A stretch of 38,646 bases of DNA from Saprospiraceae bacterium (lineage in GTDB: Bacteria > Bacteroidota > Bacteroidia > Chitinophagales > Saprospiraceae), in NCBI GenBank assembly GCA_015490175.1, contig WFYJ01000047.1:1-38646 (forward strand), given 5' to 3'. Position 1 is the first letter of the stretch; each line of letters starts with the position of its first letter. A program made the position numbers and the translations under genes. This document shows positions 17,501 to 24,844 of the stretch, piece by piece. The notes beneath the pieces are model-generated. The model saw nothing but the letters and a program-made list of their open reading frames with translations. It ran no database searches and was not told where the DNA came from.

Positions 17501-18379
17501 GGCAATCTGCCGCAAGGCACTTATCTCGTCACCGTTACCGATGCCCATGGCTGCACCTGGACGCAGGCGATCGAAGTGACGGATCCGCCGCCGCTCGAGG
17601 TCGAGCTGGAGACGGCCGACATCACCTGCTACGATGCCGGCGACGGACAAATCCGGATCATTCCCTCAGGAGGCACCCCGCCCTACGACTTCGAAGCCAC
17701 GGGCAATGGCATCATGGGCCACAACCTGTACTACAACCTCAATGAAGGCGCCTATGCCATCACGGTGTGGGATGCCAACGACTGCCGCTGGCAGGGGACG
17801 GCCACCATCCACAACCCGCCGCCCTTCACGCTGCAGGTACAGGGCGACACCGCCATCGGATCTTACTTCGAGATCGAACTGGCCGACAGCATCCTGCTGC
17901 TGGCCGTACCGCAAAACGCCCAGGGCGAAGTGCAGTACACCTGGCACGAGCCCTGGCCCGGCACGCTGTCGTGCGATTCTTGCGCGGCCACCTGGGCGCG
18001 ACCTTTCTACACCATCCGCTATCGGCTCTCGGCCGTGGATGCCCAGGGCTGCTACGCCGAAACCGAGGTGGAAGTGCGCGTGCTGAAAGAGCGTCTCATT
18101 GCCGTCCCCACCGGTTTCACGCCCAACGGCGATGGCCGCAACGACCTGCTCGAAGTGTTTGGCCAGACGGGTACCGAGATTGTGCGCTTCGAGGTGTTCG
18201 ACCGCTGGGGCGAGCGCGTCTTCGAAGCCACCGACTTTCCCGTCAACACGCACGTGGGCTGGGACGGCACCTTCCGCGGTATGCCCGCCATGCCGGGCGT
18301 GTACATCTGGTATATCGAGGCCCGCTTCATTGACGGGTACGTCGGTCAATTCAGGGGACAAACGACGCTGATTCGATAG
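14516..18379 (+). CDS. Large surface adhesin-like protein with CUB, PKD, P-domains, SprB repeats and T9SS type B (CHU_C) domain
   Basis: This 1287-residue exported protein has a signal peptide at 1-21 (MKRWFTLWLLVFGSFGMLGA). Domains in order: a CUB-like domain (about 30-142, ending AGWSAAIEC); a PKD domain near 195-250 (FEWDFGDGTF, HVYDEPGGYIVQLTI); two proprotein-convertase P-domain-like sandwiches (about 290-470 and 570-725), both with CPxNGxW/TNGKW and SWGINF/WWSISF ends; and an Ig/Fn3-like stretch (780-860). SprB-type repeats follow (about 950-1100, e.g. ITCYDAGDGQIRIIPSGGTP). The gliding-motility C-terminal domain spans 1195-1287, with GFTPNGDGRNDLLEVFG and FDRWGERVFE. Type B cargo of this kind is secreted by the T9SS and kept on the surface, with adhesion or gliding roles. 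Which role applies here is inferred. A PorP/SprF-type gene follows directly, as expected. Confidence 0.88.
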   Translation: MKRWFTLWLLVFGSFGMLGAQAILMQNGTVNTCSGFFQDSGGGNGDYGNDENYTLTLCSDGTSGTHVQLTFNNVVIAPGDELCFYDGTDTSAPLLACASEFGSSSAFIIQATAANPGGCLTITFVSDDAGTGAGWSAAIECIPSCQTILAQLDSTLPAAMPADTGWIDICPGDRVFFWGSGQYPQNGVAYNHSDFTSTFEWDFGDGTFGVGPNVTHVYDEPGGYIVQLTITDQFGCRNTNFISQRVRVSTRPQFVSGREVPQQICVGDSIELNAMVNLLDSAHNVSVAPTEGSFLVQGVRSDSLPLPDGDGTSYMTSITFTDFAPGQVLTDINDLLGICVNMEHSWMRDLQISIECPNGTSVILHDHPGQVGGEVFLGEPFEADEGLIPPIPGVGYDYCWTPNAPNPTWIQYANMYNPQTLPPGDYSSYEPLENLIGCPLNGEWTITVQDLWAIDNGYIFSWGINFNPDLYPSIETFTPQIVSYEWLDHPSIFFMDQDSIAASPQSAGTASYTFRLTDDFGCAWDTMFQIQVLPQTHPDCRSCTQLLTPQPDTSICVGESVALDATGYVQMSDTITFEAYPNAEFNAGDHPANNPLVSEVDVNSIFPLSLSNPQQQLVRVCVDIETDFASDIRMRLRAPDGTVIPLAENVGGSGDDFKQTCFVTTPFAPPISSGSPPFTGNFAPQGNWTDLAGAPTNGKWALLVSDDFGLTTNSLLRWWSISFIATNDISYLWSPITDLSCFTCPDPVATPMSDATYVVSAVDNYGCAAADTVQLFTFGTLPAPEVSCFELVPGTLQFDWTDVVPGYSYQVSTDGVNWEPPNNGPLSHVLSGIPSGASATLYVRAEAQSSFCGVETGEASCLTQCQLFADQDAASKLEVSCAGACDAVLDLNVYQSYAPLTYVLRNLDDGTQTTYTEEPITGLCAGNYALYVSDLYDCADTLFFAVTEPEPIVATWDVVENLCYGDSAAVISVMVEGGTAPWSYLWNTGHTASKVGNLPQGTYLVTVTDAHGCTWTQAIEVTDPPPLEVELETADITCYDAGDGQIRIIPSGGTPPYDFEATGNGIMGHNLYYNLNEGAYAITVWDANDCRWQGTATIHNPPPFTLQVQGDTAIGSYFEIELADSILLLAVPQNAQGEVQYTWHEPWPGTLSCDSCAATWARPFYTIRYRLSAVDAQGCYAETEVEVRVLKERLIAVPTGFTPNGDGRNDLLEVFGQTGTEIVRFEVFDRWGERVFEATDFPVNTHVGWDGTFRGMPAMPGVYIWYIEARFIDGYVGQFRGQTTLIR

Positions 18380-18427
18380 ATTTTTTGTCCTGCTTGCGCA
18401 AATTGCCAGTTATTGTTCGGAGCATCA

Positions 18428-18443
18428 TTTGGCTTTCGCCAAA
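18428..18443 (+). repeat. Palindrome TTTGGCTTTCGCCAAA before the PorP gene
   Basis: This is a perfect 6-bp stem with a TTTC loop (GAAA on the other strand). It has the same architecture as the TTTGCCGAAAGGCAAA family, with the GC pairs in a different order. It lies 22 bases before ATG 18466. Confidence 0.5.
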
Positions 18444-18465
18444 TTCGACCCAAATCTGCCTGATC

Positions 18466-19524
18466 ATGAAAAAGCGCTACACATCGCTTCTCCCGCTCTT
18501 CCTGCTCGTCGTCCTTGCCGACTTTGCTTTGGCACAGGACCCCCATCTGGCACAGTTCTATGCGGCGCCCACGTTCTACAATCCGGCCATGGCCGGCGTG
18601 CACGTTGGCAAGAGTCGCTTCGTGGTCAACTACCGCGAACAGTGGAACAGCGTCATGGCCACCACGCCCTTCCGCACCTTTGCCGCCTCTTTCGACCTGC
18701 GGCAGCGCGTGGGGCGCAGCGATTACTTCGCCTGGGGCATGCAGGCAAGCGCCGATTTTGCCGGCCGCTCCAATTACACGCGTCAGAGCGGCGCCCTCAT
18801 GGCTTCCTTCCTCAAGCAGCTCGCCGGTGGCCGCTACACGCGTACCAGCCAGTATCTGGTGGCCGGCGTGCAAGTGGGCGCAGGCCAGCACAGCATCAAC
18901 TTCGACAATCTCTGGTTTTCCTCGCAGTTCGACCTCAGTGAGGAGCGCGTGGATTTCAATGCACCTTCAGGCGAAATGCTGCTCAATGCCACCAGGCCCT
19001 ACCTCAACTTCAACGCCGGTCTGCTGTGGTGGGCCATCTTCGACGACAACTTCAGCCTCTACCTCGGCGGCGCCATGCACCATCTCAACGCTCCGTCCAT
19101 CAGCTTCGTGGACAATGCCGAACCCTACGAAATACCGGTGCGCTGGCTGGGCCAAATCGGCGGCGAGCTGCCCCTGAGCCGCGAAATGTCGCTCTTGCCC
19201 GGCGTGCTGGTCATGGGCCAAGGGCCCAGCATGATTGCCATGTTCGGCTCGGCCATCCGCTACACCAACCGCGACTGGAACGAGGTGGCCCTGCGCTTCG
19301 GCATGTGGGGCAACGTGGTCAACGACTACATCGCCCCAAAGGCCTTTTCCAACCTCACCGTTTCGACCATCCTCGAAATGACGCAGTGGCAAATCGGCAT
19401 CAGTTACGACGTCAATATGGCCCGGCTGGCGGCACCTACCAACAACCGCGGTGCGCTCGAGCTATCCTTCATCTACATCCAGCCCGCCAAACGACGCGAA
19501 AAAGTGAACTGCCCCAGGTTTTGA
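18466..19524 (+). CDS. PorP/SprF family type IX secretion membrane protein
   Basis: This is a 352-residue outer-membrane beta-barrel protein starting at ATG 18466, with the signal peptide MKKRYTSLLPLFLLVVLADF up to ALA. The mature start QDPHLAQFYAAPTFYNPAMA and the following GVHVGKSRFVVNYREQWNSV are the classic PorP/SprF opening. Alternating barrel strands continue to the C-terminus (WQIGISYDVNMARLAAPTNN, GALELSFIYI). Members act as T9SS accessories that hold type B cargo at the outer membrane. It starts 86 bases after the SprB-like cargo gene on the same strand, with no terminator between, so the pair is probably one transcription unit and a dedicated cargo-partner pair. Confidence 0.92.
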   Translation: MKKRYTSLLPLFLLVVLADFALAQDPHLAQFYAAPTFYNPAMAGVHVGKSRFVVNYREQWNSVMATTPFRTFAASFDLRQRVGRSDYFAWGMQASADFAGRSNYTRQSGALMASFLKQLAGGRYTRTSQYLVAGVQVGAGQHSINFDNLWFSSQFDLSEERVDFNAPSGEMLLNATRPYLNFNAGLLWWAIFDDNFSLYLGGAMHHLNAPSISFVDNAEPYEIPVRWLGQIGGELPLSREMSLLPGVLVMGQGPSMIAMFGSAIRYTNRDWNEVALRFGMWGNVVNDYIAPKAFSNLTVSTILEMTQWQIGISYDVNMARLAAPTNNRGALELSFIYIQPAKRREKVNCPRF

Positions 19525-19634
19525 GTTGCCGTGATGGCGGTAGCGATGCACGGCAGTGCGTCTTCCTGTCCGGGAATTTTGAGGAGAGAGGAGTGATGGA
19601 GTGATGGAGTGAGGAGTGATAGAGAGAGGAGTGC

Positions 19635-19769
19635 CGATTGTACCGCTTGCACCGATTGGCCCGATTGTACCGCTTGCACCGATTTGCCCGATTGTACCGA
19701 TTTGCCCGATTTGCCCGATTGTACCGATTGCACCGATTGGCCCGATTGCACCGATTCCACCGCTTCCAC
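19635..19769 (+). repeat. 9-bp minisatellite, 15 units
   Basis: Fifteen 9-bp units lie in register: CGATTGTAC, CGCTTGCAC, CGATTGGCC, CGATTGTAC, CGCTTGCAC, CGATTTGCC, CGATTGTAC, CGATTTGCC twice, CGATTGTAC, CGATTGCAC, CGATTGGCC, CGATTGCAC, CGATTCCAC, CGCTTCCAC. It is preceded by a GA-rich stretch with GGAGTGAT repeats (about 19582-19632). It is open in several frames, as short-period repeats are, and I do not think it is coding. The rest of 19525-19899 holds only the promoter below. Confidence 0.9.
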
Positions 19770-19839
19770 CATCCAATACAGCCGGCACCATCCCGTTTTT
19801 CTCTTGGTGTGATTTTTACAATCAGCCAATTAGTAATAC

Positions 19840-19870
19840 TTTGGCCCTGCCAGATGCAAAACTTTATTTG
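19840..19870 (+). promoter_or_regulatory. Candidate promoter TTTG-N19-TTTATTTG for the symporter gene
   Basis: TTTG (19840-19843) and TTTATTTG (19863-19870, one mismatch to TAnnTTTG) have a 19-base spacer. Transcription near 19877 would leave a 23-base leader. The -7 box overlaps the palindrome 13-mer at 19867-19879. Confidence 0.45.
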
Positions 19871-19899
19871 CCGAAAGGCGGGTCAAAAAACGAAAAACC

Positions 19900-21594
19900 A
19901 TGTTTGGTGCCGTCTCCACGCTCGACGTGCTCATTGTGATCCTGTACTTTGTGGCGGTGTTCGCGCTGGCCTGGTGGGTTACCATTCAGGAGCGGCGCGC
20001 GAAGAAAGACCACTATGGATCCAGCGACTATTTCCTCGGCGGAAAGAATATCGGCTGGTTCGTGATCGGTGCTTCGCTTTTTGCCTCGAATATCGGCTCG
20101 GAGCACCTCGTGGGTCTGGCCGGTTCGGGGGCGCGCGGCGACATGCCTGCCGGCCAGTTCGAAGTGCTGGCCGCCCTCATTCTGATCCTGCTGGGCTGGG
20201 TGTTCGTGCCTTTCTACATCAAGAGCGGCGTGTTCACCATGCCCGAATTCCTCGAGCGCCGCTACAACAAGGCCTCGCGCAACTACCTGTCCATCATGTC
20301 GATCCTGGCCTACATCCTGACCAAGATCTCCATGACGATCCTGGCCGGGGCGCTGGTGTTCGAGGTGCTGGGGCTGGAGTTCTGGACGGGCGCCATCGTG
20401 GTGGTGGTGGCCACGGGGATTTACACCATCTTCGGCGGGCTGCGCGCCGTGGTCTATACCGACATGATGCAGATGTTCGTGCTGGTAGCCGGCTCGGTAG
20501 CGCTGACGATCTACGGGCTCGAGGCCCTCGGCGGCTGGGACGGCCTGATGACCACCCTCGACCAGGCCACGGCCCACAACCCCGACCTGTCGCGCGCCAG
20601 ATTTTTCAACCTCTGGCGCCCGGGCAATGACCCCGACTATCCGTGGACGGGCATCTTCTTCGGGGCGCCCATTCTCGGCGTGTGGTACTGGTGCACCGAC
20701 CAGTTCATCGTGCAGCGCGTGCTGTCGGCGCCCAACGTGAGCGAGGCGCGCAAAGGCACCATCTTTGGCGGCTTCCTCAAGCTGCTGCCCATCTTCATTT
20801 TCATCATCCCCGGCGTCATCGCCTATGCGCTTTCGCAAAAAGGCATGATCCACCTCGACAATCCCGAGCAGGCACTGCCCGCCATGATTACCGACTTTTT
20901 GCCCTCGGGCGTGCGCGGCCTGATTCTGGCGGGTCTGCTGGCAGCGCTCATGAGCTCGCTCTCGTCGGTGTTCAACTCGTGCAGTACGCTCTTTACTATC
21001 GACTTTTACAAGAAATGGCGCCCGCAATCGTCGGAGCGCGAGCTGGTATGGGTAGGGCAGATCGCCACGGTGGTGCTCGTACTGATCAGCCTGGCGTGGA
21101 TCCCGGTGCTGCAAGGTTGGCTCGAAGGGTCGAGCTTCTACCAGATCCTGCAGAGCATCCAGGCCTACATCTCACCGCCCATTGCCGCGGCCTTCCTGCT
21201 GGGCCTGTTCATCCGACGCATCAACGGGCGCGGCGCCATCGTTGCGCTGTGGACGGGCTTCGTGCTCGGCATCGGGCGCCTCGTGGCCGAGGTGTCTGTG
21301 CAAAACGGCTGGTGGACGCCCGAGCCGGGCAGCCTGGCCGAGTACTTCGTCACGTCCAACTTCCTGCACTTTGCCATCTTCCTCTTCCTGGTGAGCGCGC
21401 TCGTCATGATCGGTCTGAGCCTGACGGCGCCGCCCGAGCCGCCCGAAAAGCTGAAAAACGTCACCTACGAGCGCAACGACGACCCCGCCATGCGCTTCCA
21501 TCCCTCCAATCCCGACTTCTGGTGGACCGTGGCCCTCATCGCCGGTGTCATCTTCGTCTGGGTGCTGTTCAGCCCGTACGGGTTGGCAGGGTAG
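19900..21594 (+). CDS. Sodium/solute symporter (SSS family, SGLT-like sugar transporter)
   Basis: This is a 564-residue inner-membrane protein with about 14 helices, the expected size for SSS/SGLT transporters, which import a solute (often a sugar) with sodium. Visible SGLT-type motifs are DYFLGGKNIGWFVIGASLFA followed by SNIGSEHLVGLAGSGA, the RY-rich loop PEFLERRYNKASRNYLS, YTDMMQMFVLVAGS, and WYWCTDQFIVQRVLSA, which is close to the sugar-binding helix of vSGLT. A later segment reads GLLAALMSSLSSVFNSCSTL, with the Ser/Thr residues of the sodium site. Sugar rather than amino acid or myo-inositol is inferred. The stop lies 5 bases from that of the convergent gene, so 3' ends must overlap. Confidence 0.9.
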   Translation: MFGAVSTLDVLIVILYFVAVFALAWWVTIQERRAKKDHYGSSDYFLGGKNIGWFVIGASLFASNIGSEHLVGLAGSGARGDMPAGQFEVLAALILILLGWVFVPFYIKSGVFTMPEFLERRYNKASRNYLSIMSILAYILTKISMTILAGALVFEVLGLEFWTGAIVVVVATGIYTIFGGLRAVVYTDMMQMFVLVAGSVALTIYGLEALGGWDGLMTTLDQATAHNPDLSRARFFNLWRPGNDPDYPWTGIFFGAPILGVWYWCTDQFIVQRVLSAPNVSEARKGTIFGGFLKLLPIFIFIIPGVIAYALSQKGMIHLDNPEQALPAMITDFLPSGVRGLILAGLLAALMSSLSSVFNSCSTLFTIDFYKKWRPQSSERELVWVGQIATVVLVLISLAWIPVLQGWLEGSSFYQILQSIQAYISPPIAAAFLLGLFIRRINGRGAIVALWTGFVLGIGRLVAEVSVQNGWWTPEPGSLAEYFVTSNFLHFAIFLFLVSALVMIGLSLTAPPEPPEKLKNVTYERNDDPAMRFHPSNPDFWWTVALIAGVIFVWVLFSPYGLAG

Positions 21595-21599
21595 GTGAA

Positions 21600-23111
21600 T
21601 CAGTCAGGCCATGCGTGTCTAAAAGGTATGCGTCGCATCTCCATGGTCTTTTTGGGTAGGGAAGAAACGATGTACAGATTGCCTTGCTGGTAGAGAAACA
21701 TGGGATTCAGGAGGGGACCCAATGCGTATTGCTCCGAAAAAACGGCTGTGTCCTGTTCCGTGCCAATCTGGTCGAAATACAGGTTGAAGTTGTCGCCTTC
21801 CTTGGCAATACGGACAAGTATGTCGCTGTCCAAGACAAAGGTGTAAAAAAGTTGGCCGTCGGGACTGATGGGGTGAAGGGAAATGCGCCGAAACTCCTTG
21901 CCCGAAAGTTGCAGCTCGTTGGGTGCCAACAGGAAGATAATACCCGTTCCGTCAGCCAGGTGGACGAATCGGCTCCAACTGTTGAAATAGAATGCGCGGT
22001 TCCGAATCTGGACTTGGGGAATAAAAAGTGAGTCAAAGCCTTCAAAAACGATCGATGGGACGACACTGAAGCGGGCACTGGCTGGAAGAAGAGTATCTTC
22101 GGGCAGAGAAAGATCCTGGCGATCGATCAATGCAGGGTGATAGACGCGTACATGCAGCTTGTTGTCGGCAAAGCACAGCGATTGGCTCACAGGTATGCGT
22201 ACGCGGAGGCATCGAAAGTCGGTACCGGCAATAGTATCGGGAAATGGCCGCAGGTTATGCACATTGCCTTCATCGTCCAGTTCAAAGATTGCAGAGCTGT
22301 AAATCAATTCCTTGCCGTCAGGTGAAAGACCGTAAAAATTCCCTGCGCACAGGAAAAGACGGGAAGAGTCTGCCGGCCACACGATGTTGGTGAGGGACAG
22401 CGGCGTCAGCCGTTCTCTTTTGAGCTTTTTCTGCAGGGTTGCCCATTGAGATTCGCTACATGGCGGATAGTCGAACAGCGAAGCCATTGCGTTCCATTGA
22501 TCCCTGTCCATTTCCAGGGGCCAGCGACGCACACCGCCGTTCGGCTGTAACCACCAAAGTTTCCAAGGCAGATAACTTTCGTTGAAGAAAAGTAACGTAC
22601 TGTCCGGGTAAGCGCGCAAGGGTTCATTGAACAGAAGGGTGTAATAGCGGTCATCGACACTTATCGTCCTGCTTTTGCTCTTCCACGCATCGATCCATCG
22701 CTGATTGAGCAGGGGCAGTAGCGAATCAAGGTCCACTTGATGTACTACGTTGGTCAGAGGGGCCTGGAACCAGAGCTCCTCGTCGGGCCCTGTGATCGTC
22801 AGATAGCCGCGGGCGCCGGGATTGCACTGCTCGAAAAGCTCAGGATCGGCTACGACAGGTTTGCTGCGGTCGTCCAGATCCCAACCCAGGCTGTTGCGCA
22901 GTACCGGCGCGTCAATATCTTCTATGCCGGTCGGCAACACTACCCACACAGGCCCCAGCCATCTTTTGGCTACGCGCTCATAGACGTCCTGCGCGCAGGT
23001 GCGGCACAATTCACACTCACCTGCAGAAAGGGAAATGTAGGCCCCTTGGGCATTGCTGTGCCATCCCGTTACAGAAACTGCAAGCAAAAACAGCAGAGTC
23101 TTTGCATTCAT
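21600..23111 (-). CDS. Exported protein of unknown function with an N-terminal Cys cluster
   Basis: This 503-residue protein has a signal peptide (MNAKTLLFLLAVSVTGWHSN, cleaved about AQ). Next comes a cysteine cluster GECELCRTCAQDVYERVAKR (C-x2-C-x2-C), then WVVLPTGIED and, near residue 100, GYLTITG. Together these are reminiscent of a degenerate thioredoxin-like fold. The rest (about 150-500) is rich in beta segments with repeated aromatic/Asp motifs (NFYGLSPDGKELIYSS, PISPDGQLFYTFVLDSD), compatible with a six-bladed beta-propeller. I recognise no family with certainty. GC content is lower than in neighbouring genes. A short exported protein gene (below) lies 61 bases upstream on the same strand, so the two probably form an operon. 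Confidence 0.6.
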   Translation of the reverse strand: MNAKTLLFLLAVSVTGWHSNAQGAYISLSAGECELCRTCAQDVYERVAKRWLGPVWVVLPTGIEDIDAPVLRNSLGWDLDDRSKPVVADPELFEQCNPGARGYLTITGPDEELWFQAPLTNVVHQVDLDSLLPLLNQRWIDAWKSKSRTISVDDRYYTLLFNEPLRAYPDSTLLFFNESYLPWKLWWLQPNGGVRRWPLEMDRDQWNAMASLFDYPPCSESQWATLQKKLKRERLTPLSLTNIVWPADSSRLFLCAGNFYGLSPDGKELIYSSAIFELDDEGNVHNLRPFPDTIAGTDFRCLRVRIPVSQSLCFADNKLHVRVYHPALIDRQDLSLPEDTLLPASARFSVVPSIVFEGFDSLFIPQVQIRNRAFYFNSWSRFVHLADGTGIIFLLAPNELQLSGKEFRRISLHPISPDGQLFYTFVLDSDILVRIAKEGDNFNLYFDQIGTEQDTAVFSEQYALGPLLNPMFLYQQGNLYIVSSLPKKTMEMRRIPFRHAWPD

Positions 23112-23172
23112 TGTGATCAGTTTTCAGATATTGAAAAAAGCGTTCGGGGCTCAGCAATGGATCAAATGCCAA

Positions 23173-23542
23173 TCACTTCACTGTTCTTGAGTAAGAATCA
23201 GATTCGAAAAAGTAATAAACCTCGTAGAAGTCTCCAAAATCCCTTTCAGCTTCATCGAGAAGCTTTCCGGTGATGATCTCGTCGCCAAGGTCAAGGCGAG
23301 ACCATCTGGCCTCGAACACCAGCTTTTTCTACACAGATGACGTCGGCCTGTCCATCGCATCGAACCGTGGTCCATTTGACTTTCAAAATGCCGATGTTGA
23401 TCCCGATTTCCCAGACCCCTATTTTGTTGCCATAGCGAACTTTCGCGGGTGTGGGATCCGAACCCAAAATACAGGGTGCGGCTTGAAGTTGCCCTGAGGC
23501 AAACAACATCAAAAAAGGCAGAACTAAAAGGTACTTTTTCAT
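23173..23542 (-). pseudogene. Small exported protein, frame interrupted at an A5 run
   Basis: ATG 23542 opens a signal peptide (MKKYLLVLPFLMLFASGQLQ) and a short mature part (KVRYGNKIGVWEIGINIGIL, KVKWTTVRCDGQADVICVE), but the frame stops at 23291. At a run of five A residues on the minus strand (plus-strand T 23324-23328), a shift by one base joins it to a second good frame. That frame reads KLVFEARWSRLDLGDEIITG, then KLLDEAERDFGDFYEVYYFF and ESDSYSRTVK, and ends at 23173. The joined product is about 122 residues and would lie 61 bases before the next gene. Either an indel broke the gene (or the assembly), or frameshifting is used. I recognise no family. Confidence 0.6.
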
Positions 23543-23714
23543 GGCTACCGGTTTTTGAGTGATGAATGATAATGTGAGCCCCGAACCTGTATGCGATAAT
23601 GACATTCCACAGGATTCCTTGTACTCGATAGCTATTTGATCAACAAAAAAAAACACTTGATGAATAAATTCAATTTCATAGGGTTGATCTGCTTTCAAAA
23701 GGCGATTTTGTCGG

Positions 23715-23747
23715 TTGATGGGCAATTCTTCTCGCCCCATACCTTTG
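23715..23747 (+). promoter_or_regulatory. Candidate promoter TTG-N22-TACCTTTG for bshB1
   Basis: TACCTTTG (23740-23747) is a full match to TAnnTTTG. TTG at 23715-23717 is 22 bases upstream, slightly long. The start of transcription would be close to ATG 23755, giving a nearly leaderless message or favouring the ATG at 23764. Confidence 0.45.
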
Positions 23748-23754
23748 CCCCAAA

Positions 23755-24495
23755 ATGCCGATCATGCAAGTAGACATCCTCGCCATTGGCGTACACCCCG
23801 ACGACGTGGAGCTGTGCTGTAGCGGCACGCTGCTCAAACACATCGCCATGGGCCATACGGTGGGCCTGCTCGACCTGACGCGGGGCGAGCTGGGCTCGCG
23901 CGGCACGGCAGAGATCAGGGCGCGGGAAGCCGCCCGCGCTGCCGAGCTGCTGGGTGCCCGCTTCCGCAAAAACCTCGGCATGCCCGACGGCTTTTTTCAG
24001 TACGCGCCTGAGTACATTCGGGCCATCGTGCGGGTGCTGCGGTGGTGCCGTCCGCGCATCGTGCTGATGAACGCCCCTTCCGACCGCCATCCCGACCACG
24101 GGCGTGCCGCCAGACTCTGCGCGGATGCGCTGTTCTACAGCGGACTGGTGAAGATCGAGACGCGCGACGAGGAAGGCCGGGTGCAGCAGCCCCACCGCCC
24201 CGAGGCCGCCTACCACTACATCCAGGACGTTCATCTCGAGGCCGACTTCGTGGTGGATATCACGCCCTGGATGGACCGCAAGCTGGAGTTGATTCAGGCC
24301 TTCGAGTCGCAATTTCACAACCCGAATGCCGGCCGGTATGCCGACCAGCCGCAGACGCCCATTTCCGGCAAGGATTTCCTGGAATATCTTCGGGCCCGCG
24401 CACGCGTGTATGGCCGCCCCATCGGCGCCGAATACGCCGAAGGGTTCATCTGTCTGCGCACGCCGGGCGTGGATTCGCTGTTCGATCTCAAATGA
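23755..24495 (+). CDS. bshB1: Bacillithiol biosynthesis deacetylase BshB1
   Basis: This is a 246-residue zinc deacetylase of the PIG-L/LmbE fold. It removes the acetyl group from GlcNAc-malate, the second step of bacillithiol synthesis, in the cytosol. The N-terminus reads DILAIGVHPDDVEL, with the metal-binding His14, Asp16 and Asp17. LTRGELGSRGTAEIR and MPDGFF are typical of BshB1. SDRHPDHGRA supplies His112 and His115. The C-terminal YAEGFICLRTP is also characteristic. The length agrees with Bacteroidota BshB1. ATG 23764 is an alternative start. No bshA or bshC is nearby. Bacillithiol serves as the main low-molecular-weight thiol in this phylum. Confidence 0.92.
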   Translation: MPIMQVDILAIGVHPDDVELCCSGTLLKHIAMGHTVGLLDLTRGELGSRGTAEIRAREAARAAELLGARFRKNLGMPDGFFQYAPEYIRAIVRVLRWCRPRIVLMNAPSDRHPDHGRAARLCADALFYSGLVKIETRDEEGRVQQPHRPEAAYHYIQDVHLEADFVVDITPWMDRKLELIQAFESQFHNPNAGRYADQPQTPISGKDFLEYLRARARVYGRPIGAEYAEGFICLRTPGVDSLFDLK

Positions 24496-24501
24496 CCGAA
24501 A

Positions 24502-24715
24502 AGGTTCAGGGTTCAGGGTTTAGAGTTTAATGTTTAAAGTTTTTTGCATTGATTATCAGTATTTTGTCAAATCCTCGGTTCTTCGGTTCTTCGGTTCCTC
24601 AGTTTCTCGGTTCCTCGGTTCCTCATCCATTGAAACCGCAGCCTTCGGCCGCAGATGGACGCAGTTTGCGCGCAGTTTTTGTAGCAGGTTGAGGGTTGAG
24701 CGTGTAGCGTTGAGC
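24502..24715 (+). repeat. Composite dispersed repeat, copy C
   Basis: Heptamers TTCAGGG twice, TTTAGAG, TTTAATG and TTTAAAG (24505-24539) lead to a T-tract and GCATTGATTATCAG. Next is a longer 8-bp-period array (TCGGTTCT, TCGGTTCT, TCGGTTCC, TCAGTTTC, TCGGTTCC, TCGGTTCC). Then come CATTGAAACCGCAGCC, CTTCGGCCGCAG and GACGCAGTTTGCGCGCAG. Unlike copy B, a second heptamer array (TTGAGGG, TTGAGCG, TGTAGCG, TTGAGC; about 24689-24715) follows and equals the array of copy A. Confidence 0.8.
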
Positions 24716-24844
24716 TTTTCATATCCGAGGCCCGTGAAAAAAACCATAGTCTCGCGCCAAATTTGTTTCCGACACAAGTTGTGAATGCAATGTTTTAAGT
24801 GTATTTGATTTTGTAAATCAATCATTTGTGTGTTGTGATGCGCA

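Noticed and set aside
19609-19812. Minisatellite read as a repeat protein (CTDxPD or PIVPLAP patterns, or GTIGQIG on the other strand)
   Set aside because: A 9-bp period keeps several frames open by chance; there is no convincing start, signal or continuation, and the symporter promoter follows directly.
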